Shown here piece after piece: positions 8,662 to 18,290 of a DNA stretch of 64,000 nt. How positions within the stretch are numbered: position 1 is the first letter of the stretch; each line of letters starts with the position of its first letter. The stretch is from Rivularia sp. MS3 (lineage in GTDB: Bacteria > Cyanobacteriota > Cyanobacteriia > Cyanobacteriales > Nostocaceae). The DNA is taken from the NCBI GenBank assembly GCA_019192545.1, contig JAHCMI010000027.1:1-64000 (forward strand). The letters run 5' to 3'. The translations under genes were made by a program, and so were the position numbers. Below the pieces are notes generated by a model. That model saw only the letters and a list, made by a program, of their open reading frames with translations. It did not search any database and was not told where the DNA came from.

Positions 8662-8730
8662 GTAGGGTGCTGTGACACTTCGACTAATTTTGAACGTAGT
8701 AATAAGCTCTGGCTGTGTCACGCACCAACC
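8662..8730. repeat. GTAGGGTGC-type inverted repeat
   Basis: GTAGGGTGCTGTGACAC at the left faces GTGTCACGCACC at the right, so the segment can fold into a stem. Similar GGTGCGTGACGC units lie at 47307-47378 and 48044-48105. Confidence 0.6.
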
Positions 8731-8764
8731 GACATTGTGACAATTGCGACCATTCCTGTATTAA

Positions 8765-9307
8765 TCAATTTAATAAATCGCTTTTTAATAATCCCCAAAC
8801 TAGAGTATCAAATAAACCGTTACGAGTTTTTGTATGCTGTCGAAGACATCCTTCTAATGTAAATTTGTTCTTTTCCAAAACTCTTGCCGAAGCTTTATTA
8901 AAATCGAGACAATGAGCAGTAAGACGAATAACTTTTAGATTGTTAAACGCATATTGAATAAAAACACCCAATGCATCACCCATTAAACCTTGTCCCCTAT
9001 AAGCTGGAGCTAACCAATAACCAACTTCCGCTCGATGGGTTTCTCCTATGCTTAAATCATCCACACCCATCGAACCAATTAAATTACCTTGAGAATTACG
9101 AAGCGCGAAAGATATTTCCTTTTGATTGCGATTGAGAAAATCAATACGTCGCTGTATCCACCAATCCGCCATTGATTCTGTATAGGGATACGGCATGAGT
9201 GGAATTGTATCTGAAATACTTTTATCGTTGAGATGCTCTAAATAAGCAGCTTTGTCATTTTTACTAATGCTGCTTAAATAGAAACCATCGCGAATATTGA
9301 GTTTCAT
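8765..9307 (-). CDS. GNAT N-acetyltransferase (RimJ/RimL type)
   Basis: A 180-residue protein with the RimJ/RimL fold: GYWLAPAYRGQGLMGDAL is the acetyl-CoA pyrophosphate loop (R/Q-x-x-G-x-G/A region), followed by LTAHCLDFNKASARVLEKNKF, the usual end block. Members acetylate N-terminal amines of ribosomal proteins, small molecules or antibiotics; the substrate cannot be read here. Complete and single-copy in the window. Confidence 0.88.
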   Translation of the reverse strand: MKLNIRDGFYLSSISKNDKAAYLEHLNDKSISDTIPLMPYPYTESMADWWIQRRIDFLNRNQKEISFALRNSQGNLIGSMGVDDLSIGETHRAEVGYWLAPAYRGQGLMGDALGVFIQYAFNNLKVIRLTAHCLDFNKASARVLEKNKFTLEGCLRQHTKTRNGLFDTLVWGLLKSDLLN

Positions 9308-9472
9308 TTAATCAGATTGAAACTTATTTATTACAATAATAATTCACATATCTAATTGAATTCTAAATCTGAAATCTGTCTTAAAAAGTTTGGAGAAATA
9401 AATTATATACCCCAACCTTCCGCAAAACAAAAGTATCCGTTGTTAAAATTTCAAATCCAATATTCTTAACTC

Positions 9473-9802
9473 CTAACTCCAGATAATTTCAGAACCCTGT
9501 CCCCAAAAGCCATCATACTTAGTAACGCGGACATCTCCTAATACTTGTGTTTGACAAGCTAAACGGCGGTTATTATCCGAAGAATGAGGAGGAAGCCCTA
9601 ATCTTGTTTTCTCTTTCCAATTAGCTTCCGACACTTCCCCCTGTATTGCCACCGCACAGGTACCGCAAGTTCCAATACCCCTACAGTTAATAATTTTTGC
9701 ATTACCGTTATAAAGGTCAATATTATTATCCAATAAGACTTTCCGAAGATTGCTACCGGATTCGCAATCAAAAGTTTTTCCTTGAGCAGTTACTTTAGGC
9801 AT
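9473..9802 (-). CDS. Plant-type [2Fe-2S] ferredoxin
   Basis: A 109-residue protein with cluster cysteines C40, C46, C49 and C83 (C-x5-C-x2-C-x33-C; CRGIGTCGTC), the plant-type spacing pattern. It should carry electrons at low potential in the cytoplasm or thylakoid stroma side. It differs from photosynthetic PetF (CRAGACSTC) and is closer to the adrenodoxin/CHP-type ferredoxins of cyanobacteria. Partner reductases are not nearby. Confidence 0.85.
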   Translation of the reverse strand: MPKVTAQGKTFDCESGSNLRKVLLDNNIDLYNGNAKIINCRGIGTCGTCAVAIQGEVSEANWKEKTRLGLPPHSSDNNRRLACQTQVLGDVRVTKYDGFWGQGSEIIWS

Positions 9803-9999
9803 ATTAGTAGATGTCCTTAATATATCGGTCAGGGTTATAAATTGTAACTGTGATGAGGGAATAGTCTAAGGCTTAAGAATCATTTACATTTTGGGATTGC
9901 TTCCTTACGTCCCAATGACTATAGTTACATTCCTCGTGCATAAGTCCAGTATAATGTTAAATTTAAATTTATTAATTGCTAACTGTTGACTGCCCACTG

Positions 10000-10575
10000 T
10001 TAACTGATAACTGCCTCCATAGCACGACGAACATATTCTTCCCAAGTTTCAGATGTCGGCGGAAATATCAACCCGTAAAGCATCATTCCACTCATGACAT
10101 CAAATACAAAATCGGCATCTAAATCCAATCGAACTTCATTTCTGATTTTTGCTTTTTTAATTACTACAGTAAAAGCTTCTCTTCTTGGCTGCAAATATTT
10201 ATGGGCATAAATCCGAGCAAATTCTGAGTTACTTGATGCACTACTAATAATCGTAGCTACGGCTTGCTTTCCTAAAGGGTTAAAAGTTATGCGTGCGGCA
10301 TTCTCAATTAAAGCATTGATATCACCCCATAAACTACCTGTATCTGGAATTACAACTTCTTCCCTAATACTTTCAATCGCATCGGCAACTAATTCTTCCT
10401 TACCTTTGTAACGTCGATAAATCGTACTTTTCCCTACTTTGGCATTTTGTGCGATCGCCTCGACGCTCATCCGCTCATATCCGACTTCTGCAAGCAATTC
10501 TAAGGCTGCTTTCAATATAGCTTGATGCGATTGAATACTTCGAGGTCTTCCCTGTGGCTTATTGTCTTCTTTCAT
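10000..10575 (-). CDS. TetR/AcrR family transcriptional regulator
   Basis: A 191-residue protein with the TetR helix-turn-helix at about residues 20-65 (VEAIAQNAKVGKSTIYRRYKGKEEL) and a C-terminal ligand-binding region of the TetR_C_11-like kind. It is divergent from the Coq4-like gene at 10618, with 42 bp between starts, so it probably controls that gene and itself. The ligand is unknown. Confidence 0.92.
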   Translation of the reverse strand: MKEDNKPQGRPRSIQSHQAILKAALELLAEVGYERMSVEAIAQNAKVGKSTIYRRYKGKEELVADAIESIREEVVIPDTGSLWGDINALIENAARITFNPLGKQAVATIISSASSNSEFARIYAHKYLQPRREAFTVVIKKAKIRNEVRLDLDADFVFDVMSGMMLYGLIFPPTSETWEEYVRRAMEAVIS

Positions 10576-10589
10576 AAAAATTATTATTA

Positions 10590-10615
10590 TTTACTAAACG
10601 GCAGGGTATCGTAAA
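10590..10615. promoter_or_regulatory. Candidate TetR operator
   Basis: TTTAC (10590-10594) and GTAAA (10611-10615) are inverted ends of an imperfect 26-bp palindrome that fills most of the 42-bp space between the divergent TetR and Coq4-like genes. TetR dimers bind such sites. Inner positions match poorly, so this is a weak inference. Confidence 0.35.
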
Positions 10616-10617
10616 TA

Positions 10618-11112
10618 ATGAATTATCCGAAATATCCTAAATATACTGATAAGAATAGCATTCAAACAGTGAAAGAGGGATTAGAAGAATATTATAAAAT
10701 TAATTCCGATTTAACCAATCCGAATACACAACCCAGTGATTTTGGTGCAATTCTATTAGCTCATGATGTCGGACATGTTATATATGGCTGCGATACCAAT
10801 ATGTATGACGAGTTGAAATTACTACCTTTGTCTTGGTGGACGAGTGAATGTACCTTTGGGGAATATCTGAAGATGCGAAAAAATCCTGCTGTTGATGTAA
10901 TGTACGATGATTTAATCAAACGTCATGGTGTAATTTGGCTTTATGTTTCAATATTATTAGTTTTACCCAGACTGTTTCCAAAATTAGTTTCAATTTGGTT
11001 TAAAACTCGCAATCATCAAAATAGAGTTCCGTTTCTCAATTTTGAATCATTACTCAATCGTTCGCTGTTAGAAGTTCGTAAAGAATTTGGAATTTTAGAT
11101 TATATTAATTGA
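10618..11112 (+). CDS. Coq4-like protein
   Basis: A 164-residue protein with HDVGHVIYGCDTNMYDE, which fits exactly the HDxxH-x11-E zinc motif of Coq4 proteins (ubiquinone biosynthesis; recently linked to C1 decarboxylation/hydroxylation in eukaryotes). A hydrophobic stretch (about 108-128, WLYVSILLVLPRLF) may attach it to membrane. Cyanobacteria make plastoquinone rather than ubiquinone, so the substrate is unclear. AGGG lies 11 nt before the ATG. It faces a TetR gene, implying inducible expression. Confidence 0.6.
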   Translation: MNYPKYPKYTDKNSIQTVKEGLEEYYKINSDLTNPNTQPSDFGAILLAHDVGHVIYGCDTNMYDELKLLPLSWWTSECTFGEYLKMRKNPAVDVMYDDLIKRHGVIWLYVSILLVLPRLFPKLVSIWFKTRNHQNRVPFLNFESLLNRSLLEVRKEFGILDYIN

Positions 11113-11212
11113 AATAATTGTATTTCATTTTTAAGATTATACTTTAGTACTTCACCACGTTAAATTTGATGGGTTCTAGGGTTTTTCAAGAGAATTTCTA
11201 ACCTCAAACTAC

Positions 11213-11557
11213 CTATTTAAGCGCATCTAGATTTAACACTTGTGGATTTCCCATCCAGGAAGCATAATCGGTATGGTCTTTTAAATCGTTGCCGGTAAGT
11301 GGGTGAATTAAAATTGTTAAACCCTTTCTATTTAAAGCTAACCAAGATAGTAAAATTGCAGATTCATCAAGCTCAAAAGCAAGCTGGCAACTCCAAGAAG
11401 GATGAGGTCCGACTGGTTTACGATGTACGCGCCCTACTTTTACAGAGAATTGTTTTCCGGCTTCTTCACATAAAGCGGTTGCTTGTTCGCAGCTTGATTC
11501 ATCAAAGTAAACATGAGCATGATAACCTTTAACCAAACTAATATCCTGGAATTCCAT
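11213..11557 (-). CDS. DOPA 4,5-dioxygenase family protein
   Basis: A 114-residue protein with the family pattern GYHAHVYFDE (His pair near residues 13-15), VGRVHRKPVGPHPSW and a late ILIHPLTGNDLKDH. These histidines match the small DOPA 4,5-dioxygenase fold, which cleaves catechols such as L-DOPA extradiolically in fungi and plants; the bacterial members' substrates are mostly untested. Complete. Confidence 0.85.
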   Translation of the reverse strand: MEFQDISLVKGYHAHVYFDESSCEQATALCEEAGKQFSVKVGRVHRKPVGPHPSWSCQLAFELDESAILLSWLALNRKGLTILIHPLTGNDLKDHTDYASWMGNPQVLNLDALK

Positions 11558-11915
11558 AAATTCTGAAAAGTTAGTTAATAATTTACTGTTTTACTTTAAC
11601 GGAATTTAGATTTTAAGACAATAAATAATCTGAAAATTTATTATACAGAATTGAAGTCTGATAAAAAAAATATTTGACTTATGAGATTGTAATTATCATA
11701 AATATATTTCGTTTTCTTAATTATGTAGAGATTTAATACAGAAAACGTTAACAATCTATAACTTTTTTATTAATATGAATTATGATATTATGGCTTCTAC
11801 AAAAGAATTATTTTTAGTAATTGAATTGCTGTAAGCACTAAAGTAGTATCGAAAATTGAGCGTTTTATGGTAGATGTCTTCTTCCCAATAACAAAGCGAT
11901 ATCGAAATCTAAAGT
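11558..11915. other. AT-rich intergenic region
   Basis: No open frame, RNA gene or clear repeat was recognised in these 358 bases. Confidence 0.6.
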
Positions 11916-12524
11916 TTATGCAGTGTAGGAAGTTGCATATAAAATAGCCTTTTGCTGTTCGATTTGAGCTATTTTACAAGCCATCTTTGCAGCCTGAAGT
12001 CGATTATCCTGCATCTTAATGGTAGCTACTAAATTCTCCTGGCTATGTTGAAGCTGAAGTTTCTTTTGTTCAACTATAGATTGTTTATTCTCAAAGTTTT
12101 CCAGTGCTTTATCTGCATCTTTTTTTGCTTGCTTTACTTGCTTTAGAAGGTATTTTTTCTCCGGATTTTGTTGAGCTTCGCTAATTTTTTTCTTTGCGAT
12201 AATAACTGTTATCTCCCAATCTTCCTTTGCTCCTTTAGCTATCTCTTCAGCTTGATAAACTTTTTTCAAAGCGTCATTTCTCATATTTTTTGCTTTGTTA
12301 ATTGCTTTCTCAACATCTTTTTGAACAAAGTCAAAAACTTTTTTAGTAGCTTTAACTTTATTCAATGCGTCTGATGCTTGTCTTGCTGCGGCTGACTTTT
12401 GAGTAGTTTTTACCAAAAAGTTTAAGTTTGAACGATTCAAACTAGCTTGCGCGGTTTCAGGTGTGACAAATGTACCACTTAAAGCGACAATTCCAGAAAC
12501 AACTTGCTTTTTGTTATTAAGCAT
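11916..12524 (-). CDS. Exported coiled-coil protein of unknown function
   Basis: A 202-residue protein not recognised by family. The first 27 residues look like a signal peptide (basic KK, hydrophobic IVALSGTFV, TAQA before the cut). The rest is Lys/Ala/Gln/Glu-rich and should be almost entirely helical coiled coil (about 45-195), with no predicted membrane span. Two cysteine-free heptad-like stretches are interrupted near residue 115 (PEKK). A periplasmic structural role is possible but untested. It stands alone before a long gene-free gap. Confidence 0.6.
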   Translation of the reverse strand: MLNNKKQVVSGIVALSGTFVTPETAQASLNRSNLNFLVKTTQKSAAARQASDALNKVKATKKVFDFVQKDVEKAINKAKNMRNDALKKVYQAEEIAKGAKEDWEITVIIAKKKISEAQQNPEKKYLLKQVKQAKKDADKALENFENKQSIVEQKKLQLQHSQENLVATIKMQDNRLQAAKMACKIAQIEQQKAILYATSYTA

Positions 12525-13789
12525 AATTCAAAATCCTTTTTTAATGATACGAGCGAGAGTATTTACTTAGGCTTGGAAAATTTATATTCCGTTAAACACA
12601 TAATATTTCAGTAGTTTTAGCAGTGTCCACAGTAACTAATATTTTTTGTGGACTCTTTATATTTTTGCAGTCAAAAGGACAATGAAAGCTAATAATTAAA
12701 TTTACTGAGGGCTGAACACAGACGAAATTTTCGGTAAATTCGTAAACTTAAATCTTCGTTTATTAAAAATATTTATATTGCATTAGTTATCTCGCAACAT
12801 TCACTTAAAACAAGGTTACAATCAGATATTTTTGATACTTTATGTCAATACAAGCACTAGTAAAAAGTAATTAAACATACAAGTGAGCCGATATAATATT
12901 CTTTCTAAGGGTTGTTTCTTTTAATTTTACTGAATAGGATTAACTATATGAATCCGGTTGCACTGATGCAAAAAACATAAAGAAATTAAAATAATTGCGA
13001 TGTAAATGGAAGCTATGATAAATAACTGCAACTAAAACGTGATTATATAGCTCACCCTACCCTACGGGCACCCCTCACTTCAGTAAACTTGAGCTATTAG
13101 CCTGGGATTCTCAATTCTAGGCGATGGCGGAGCGCTAATTGATATTGGTACAAGATGAGAGTTGGATTCAACTGAAAACTGCTATAAGTTGTAATCATAT
13201 TACAGCAGTTCTGATGTCAGTAAAGCATGTTGATGAAAAATCTTATTGCTCTATAGAAGATATACCGCAATACTAGTTTTCTACCAAAGCTTGACATTAA
13301 ATATAAAATTTAGATAAGAATAATAGACATTTTAATTGAAATAACATGCATCAAATCGCTAACAAAAAATTATCAGAGTATATTTACTTATTTAGTAGAA
13401 TTATTAATATATAATCAACTCACTATTTATTATATCTTTATAGAAAAATCAGATAGCTTTATTTTAGATATATATAAATCGAAATTATACAAAATCTTTA
13501 CAAAATAGCCATAAAACGACTATTTAGATATTGTTATAATCACTGATGTCATTGACTGCATCTAGTAATAATTTTATCTTTTTGTTTAACCGATTATTCT
13601 TTATCGGTAACAAAGGCTGGGTAATTTCTATTAAGCAAAGAATTACTTTTAAGAAACGCTTTTTATCACTTTTAGCCATTAAGGATTTGAGATTTGCGAT
13701 AAAAGTATGTTTCTTTCATCTCTTGAATTTAATAGCGATCGCCATTTTTCGCTACTGCATCAATCTACTATTTTTTATCTGTAAAAAAT
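12525..13789. other. Long gene-poor gap
   Basis: About 1.26 kb, strongly AT-rich, containing one degenerate MITE-like unit (13046-13185). A 103-codon frame at 13546-13857 overlaps the next gene out of frame and has no family features, so it was not called. The gap probably contains the promoter of the large surface protein at 13790. Confidence 0.6.
13046..13185. mobile_element. Degenerate MITE-like element
   Basis: The right end TTGGATTCAACTGAAAACTG with CTATA is the same inverted end as in the element at 6407-6536, reversed. The left end (TATAGCTCACCC) is partly decayed, and CTCACC plus GGGCACCCCTC pieces of the core are present. Confidence 0.5.
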
Positions 13790-16700
13790 ATGAATCAAAA
13801 CGCTATCAAAATTGTGACAATAGGAGATTCCATAACTCAAGCAGAGAATGGATATAATTCCTACAGAAAAGAACTATGGGAACTACTAAATCAGGCTGGA
13901 TATAATGTTGATTTTGTAGGTTCTGAAAATAGAAATAAAGATGGTGGTAATTTTGAAGATAGAAGTTTCGATCCAGATCATGAAGGTCATTGGGGATGGC
14001 GAATAGATGAAATTATAAACGGTAGAGGTGGACAAGGTAAACTATCTGATTGGTTAACCGGTTATACGCCAGATATAGCTTTAATTCACCTGGGCAGTAA
14101 TGATGCAATTCAAAGCAATTCTGCGGTTAGCTCTGTAGAGGAACTCAAACAAGTTATAGATATCCTCCGCCAAGATAACCCCAATGTAACTATTTTTCTC
14201 AGTCAATTAATTCCTGCGGTAAATTCCGGTTTCAACAATCGCATACAGCAGTTAAATAGCCTGATTCCTGGAATAGTTGCAGATGAAAATCAAACTAATT
14301 CCCCGGTGATATTAGTAGACCAAAATTCAGGGTTTAATGCAAATACAGATACCTATGATGGGGTTCATCCCGATCCTAGTGGCGAAGCCAAGATGGCTCA
14401 AAAATGGTTTGATGCTTTAACAAACTATTTTGATTCTGTTGATGATGGGGATTCTTCACCACCACCTCCTGCGAATAATTCCCCTAGTGCAGTCAATGAC
14501 ACTTTTACTGTCAACGAAAATACTAGCGATAATCTCCTCAGAGTTTTAGAAAACGACAGCGATAGCGATGGAGATAGTCTTGCGGTTAGTATAAATGCTC
14601 AACCGGCAAATGGCAGTCTTAATATTGTTCAAAACGAGATTTTTTACACTCCAGATGCAGATTTCACCGGAGCCGATACTTTTACCTATCAAATAGATGA
14701 TGGTAATGGAGGTACGGATACTGCAACAGTTAACCTTACTGTCAACAACGTCAATGAGGTTCCCTTAGCTGTCAATGATAGCGCCACTACCAATGAAGAT
14801 ACAGCAGTCAGCATAAATGTTCTAGAAAATGACAGCGATGCAGACGGAGATAATTTAAATATTGCCTCGGTAGGTTCGCCAAATAATGGAACTACGGCAA
14901 TTGTTGAGAATGAAATTGTTTATACTCCCGCTGCTAATTTTAATGGAGTAGATAGTTTTAATTATCAAGTTGAAGATGGTAATGGAGAAACTCAAACCGC
15001 TACTGTTACGGTTAATGTTGCTCCAGTAAATGACAGTCCAATTGCTCAAAATGATGCTGCTACTACAAATCAAGATACACAAGTCAGCATAGATGTTTTG
15101 GCAAATGACACCGATGTCGATGGAGATAATTTAACTATTGCTTCGGTTGCTGCTGCTAATAATGGCACTACAGCAATTGTTGGTAACGAGATTGTCTACA
15201 CTCCTGCATCTGGCTTTAGTGGAGATGATAGTTTTACTTATTCCATAGATGACGGCAGCGGAGTTAACCAAACAGCACAAGTAAACGTAACAGTTGCCGC
15301 AGTAAATCCTACAAACCCTAGCGCTAGAGTTAATGCCGGATTGCTCGCTCTTTACAACTTTAATGAGGGCAGCGGTAATACAGTTTTTGACGTATCTGGA
15401 GTCGGCACAGCTTTAAATTTAGAAATAGATAATCTTAGCCGTACAAGTTGGGGAGATGGAGTACTTAATATAAATGCTCCTAACTTAATTGCTTCTAATG
15501 GAGTCGCAACTAAGTTAATTAACGGTATAACAGCCACTCAAGAAATTACCTTGGAAGCTTGGGTAACTCCAGAAAACAGAAGTCAAAATGGCCCCGCTAG
15601 AATTGCTACCCTATCAAGCAACGTTGTTAACCGTAACTTTACCTTAGGGCAAGCCGGAGATGATTATAACGTGCGTTTGCGTACTACTTTCACCGGTAAC
15701 AATGGAGTTGGTAGAACAGTTTCTTCTTCTGGAGGCTTATTAAGTACCGAACTGACTCACGTTATATATACCCGTGAAGCTGATGGAGATGCTGCCCTCT
15801 ACGTCAATAATCAGTTAGTAAATAGCGAAAATATTGGCGGCAATTTATCCAACTGGGATGACAGCTTCCGTTTTGCTTTAGGTAACGAACTTAGCGGCGA
15901 TCGCCCTTGGTTGGGAAGCTTAGATTTATTCGCAGTATACAATCAAGCTTTTGACGCTGGTGAAGTAGAACAGAATTTCTTGGCTGGTGCCGAAGATTCC
16001 GCATCTCCTCAGACTCCCCCAAATAACAATCCAGCAAATAATATTCCCATTCTTGCCGATGACAGCGTTACTACCAACGAAGATACCCAGGTAAGCATAA
16101 ATGTGTTGGCAAATGACAGCGATGCCGACGGAGATAATTTAAATATTGTCTCGGTTACTTCTGGTAGTAATGGCACTACAGCAATTGTTAGCAATGAAAT
16201 TGTTTACACTCCCGCAGCCAATTTTAATGGAGTAGATAGTTTCAGCTACGAAGTTAGCGACGGCAATGGAGGAATGGAAACTGCTACAGTTACCGTTAAT
16301 GTAGCTGCTGCGAACGACCAGCCAATCGCTCAAAATGATACTGCTAATACCAGTGAAGATACGCAAATTAGCATAAATGTGTTGGCAAATGACAGCGATG
16401 CCGATGGAGATAATTTAACTATTGTCTCGGTTGCTGATGCAAATAATGGCACCACAGAAATTGTTGGCAATGAAATTATCTACACACCGGCATCTGGTTT
16501 TAGTGGACAAGACAATTTCACTTATTCAATAGATGACGGCAGTGGAGTTAACCAAACAGCACAAGTAAACGTTAACGTTACCGAAGCAGGTTCTAATAAT
16601 TCTGGTGAAAGAGTAAATGCCGGATTGCTAGCTCTTTATAACTTTAACGAAGGCAGCGGTAACACAGTTTTCGACGTGTCGGGAGTCGGCACGGCTTTAA

Positions 16701-17284
16701 ACTTAGAAATAGATAACGTAACTGGAGTCAGTTGGGGAGATGGAGAGCTAACTATTAATTCTCCTAACTTAATTGCTTCGGATGAAGTAGCAACTAAATT
16801 AATTGACGGTATAACAGCAACTCAAGAAATCACTTTAGAAGCTTGGGTAACTCCAGGAAACAGAAGTCAAAACGGCCCCGCTAGAATTGCTAGCCTATCA
16901 AGCGATATCGGCAACCGTAACTTTACATTAGGACAAGCCGGAGATGACTACAACGTGCGTTTGCGTACTACCAACACCGGTAACAATGGAGTTGGCAGAA
17001 CAGTTTTCTCTTCTGGAGGATTGTTAGAGACCGAAATGACTCACGTTGTTTACACCCGCTTTTCTGACGGAGACGCTGCCCTCTACGTTGATAATCAGTT
17101 GGTAGCTAGCGAAAATATTAGAGGAGATTTGTCCAACTGGGATGATGATTATCGTCTTGGTATCGGCAACGAACTTACCGGCGATCGCCCTTGGTTAGGA
17201 AGCTTAGATTTGTTCGCAGTATACAATCAAGCTTTTGACGCTGGTGAAGTAGAACAAAACTTCTTGGCTGGTTCTGATTTCTAA
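13790..17284 (+). CDS. SGNH hydrolase with cadherin-like and LamG repeats
   Basis: A 1164-residue protein. Residues 1-205 are an SGNH/GDSL hydrolase: GDSIT (block I), HLGSND (block III) and DGVHPDPSG (block V, Asp and His). Then come cadherin-like/Ig-type repeats of about 92 residues (about 230-325, 326-417, 418-510), a concanavalin A-like LamG domain (513-737), two more cadherin-like repeats (about 755-935) and a second LamG domain (941-1164). Repeats carry Ca-binding-type DSDADGDN loops. A cadherin-cadherin-LamG unit is duplicated at DNA level. No signal peptide and no RTX tail are visible, so the export route is unclear. Likely a surface or matrix carbohydrate esterase/adhesin. Confidence 0.85.
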   Translation: MNQNAIKIVTIGDSITQAENGYNSYRKELWELLNQAGYNVDFVGSENRNKDGGNFEDRSFDPDHEGHWGWRIDEIINGRGGQGKLSDWLTGYTPDIALIHLGSNDAIQSNSAVSSVEELKQVIDILRQDNPNVTIFLSQLIPAVNSGFNNRIQQLNSLIPGIVADENQTNSPVILVDQNSGFNANTDTYDGVHPDPSGEAKMAQKWFDALTNYFDSVDDGDSSPPPPANNSPSAVNDTFTVNENTSDNLLRVLENDSDSDGDSLAVSINAQPANGSLNIVQNEIFYTPDADFTGADTFTYQIDDGNGGTDTATVNLTVNNVNEVPLAVNDSATTNEDTAVSINVLENDSDADGDNLNIASVGSPNNGTTAIVENEIVYTPAANFNGVDSFNYQVEDGNGETQTATVTVNVAPVNDSPIAQNDAATTNQDTQVSIDVLANDTDVDGDNLTIASVAAANNGTTAIVGNEIVYTPASGFSGDDSFTYSIDDGSGVNQTAQVNVTVAAVNPTNPSARVNAGLLALYNFNEGSGNTVFDVSGVGTALNLEIDNLSRTSWGDGVLNINAPNLIASNGVATKLINGITATQEITLEAWVTPENRSQNGPARIATLSSNVVNRNFTLGQAGDDYNVRLRTTFTGNNGVGRTVSSSGGLLSTELTHVIYTREADGDAALYVNNQLVNSENIGGNLSNWDDSFRFALGNELSGDRPWLGSLDLFAVYNQAFDAGEVEQNFLAGAEDSASPQTPPNNNPANNIPILADDSVTTNEDTQVSINVLANDSDADGDNLNIVSVTSGSNGTTAIVSNEIVYTPAANFNGVDSFSYEVSDGNGGMETATVTVNVAAANDQPIAQNDTANTSEDTQISINVLANDSDADGDNLTIVSVADANNGTTEIVGNEIIYTPASGFSGQDNFTYSIDDGSGVNQTAQVNVNVTEAGSNNSGERVNAGLLALYNFNEGSGNTVFDVSGVGTALNLEIDNVTGVSWGDGELTINSPNLIASDEVATKLIDGITATQEITLEAWVTPGNRSQNGPARIASLSSDIGNRNFTLGQAGDDYNVRLRTTNTGNNGVGRTVFSSGGLLETEMTHVVYTRFSDGDAALYVDNQLVASENIRGDLSNWDDDYRLGIGNELTGDRPWLGSLDLFAVYNQAFDAGEVEQNFLAGSDF
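14762..17280. repeat. Tandem duplication of a cadherin-cadherin-LamG module
   Basis: Unit 1 (about 14762-15999) and unit 2 (about 16045-17280) inside the surface-protein gene align throughout. The LamG halves 15327-15990 and 16609-17272 are the closest, with long identical stretches around GCCGGATTGCT and GACGCTGGTGAAGTAGAACA. Confidence 0.8.
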
Positions 17285-17348
17285 TTTATATACTAAGTAC
17301 GCGGACAAAAATACAGACCAAAAATTTATATAACTGCCTTAGCGCAGC

Positions 17349-17364
17349 ATGTCCGATAGGACAT
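17349..17364. terminator. Short hairpin after the surface-protein gene
   Basis: ATGTCC-GATA-GGACAT forms a perfect 6-bp stem with a 4-base loop, 64 bp after the stop codon. There is no T-run, so intrinsic termination is uncertain. Confidence 0.3.
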
Positions 17365-17449
17365 ACGACAGCGAAGCATTACACCTTAAAGGCAAATGCT
17401 TCGTTTTACTTATTTGTTTAATTTTTAATAGTTTCACTTCATTTTCTTC

Positions 17450-17499
17450 CGACTGCCTAAGACAACTATTTTGATAGCATACTAAGTACTGAAGAACCA
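17450..17499. repeat. 51-bp dispersed repeat, copy 2
   Basis: Matches 7493-7543 (see there); both copies contain TAGCATAC, then AAGT, then CTGAAGAACCA. Here it lies 32 bp upstream of the response-regulator start, so it may contain its promoter or leader. Confidence 0.6.
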
Positions 17500-17531
17500 T
17501 ATTTTTTAGTTTTTCTTCAAAGATAAACCAG

Positions 17532-18164
17532 ATGAACCAAACCACAACTATCCGTACACTTGTAGCCGAAGACCATGAAATTGTTCGCGACGGTATTTGT
17601 GCTATTGTCAATCAACAACCAGACATCTCGGTTGTTGCAGAAGCTGAAAACGGAGAACAAGCAGTAAAACTATATCGAGAGCAACAACCAGATGTAGTAT
17701 TAATGGATTTAAGGATGCCAAAAGTGGAAGGAGTGGAGGCGATCGCCCAAATTAAATCTGAATTTTCCGAAGCTAAAATTATAATTTTAACAACTTACGA
17801 TACTGATGAAGATATTTACCGAGGATTGCAAGCAGGAGCAAAAGGTTATTTACTTAAAGACACATCTTCAGAAGAATTAGCTACAGCCATTCGCACCGTT
17901 TACCAAGGAAAAAAATACGTACCTCAACACATAGCAATTAAATTAGCCGAACGGATAACTAGTTCCGAACTTACTAATAGAGAAATGGAAGTATTGAATT
18001 TACTAACCAAAGGTAAAAATAATCAAGAAATAGGTTCACTTCTCAGTATTACCGAAGGTACAGTTAAATTCCACATTAATAATATTTTAAATAAGTTAGA
18101 CGTTAAAGACCGTACTCAGGCAGTGATTACGGCATTTAAACGTGGTTTAGCGCGGTTGGAGTAG
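17532..18164 (+). CDS. NarL/FixJ-type response regulator
   Basis: A 210-residue protein. The receiver domain (residues 7-122) has D14, the phospho-acceptor D59 in LMDLRMP, T/T near 87 and K109 in LLKD. The LuxR-type helix-turn-helix spans about 145-205 (LTNREMEVLNLL, GTVKFHINNILNKL). It should bind DNA when phosphorylated by a NarX-type (HisKA_3) kinase; such a kinase is encoded at 21083-24091, and pairing is inference. Confidence 0.93.
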   Translation: MNQTTTIRTLVAEDHEIVRDGICAIVNQQPDISVVAEAENGEQAVKLYREQQPDVVLMDLRMPKVEGVEAIAQIKSEFSEAKIIILTTYDTDEDIYRGLQAGAKGYLLKDTSSEELATAIRTVYQGKKYVPQHIAIKLAERITSSELTNREMEVLNLLTKGKNNQEIGSLLSITEGTVKFHINNILNKLDVKDRTQAVITAFKRGLARLE

Positions 18165-18290
18165 TACTACTCAACTTTAGACTAGGTTTATTCCCCACCT
18201 TTATAAATGATTTAAGTCTTACCTTTTCCTAGACGAATCAAACTTGTTTTTTATCTAATATATTCTTAGTCGTATTTCAGATAAATAAAG

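Noticed and set aside
8715-8915. Plus-strand 66-codon frame
   Set aside because: It is the shadow of the GNAT gene on the opposite strand.
13546-13857. 103-codon frame before the SGNH gene
   Set aside because: It overlaps the start of the clear SGNH gene in another frame, is very AT-rich and Phe/Ile-heavy with no family features.
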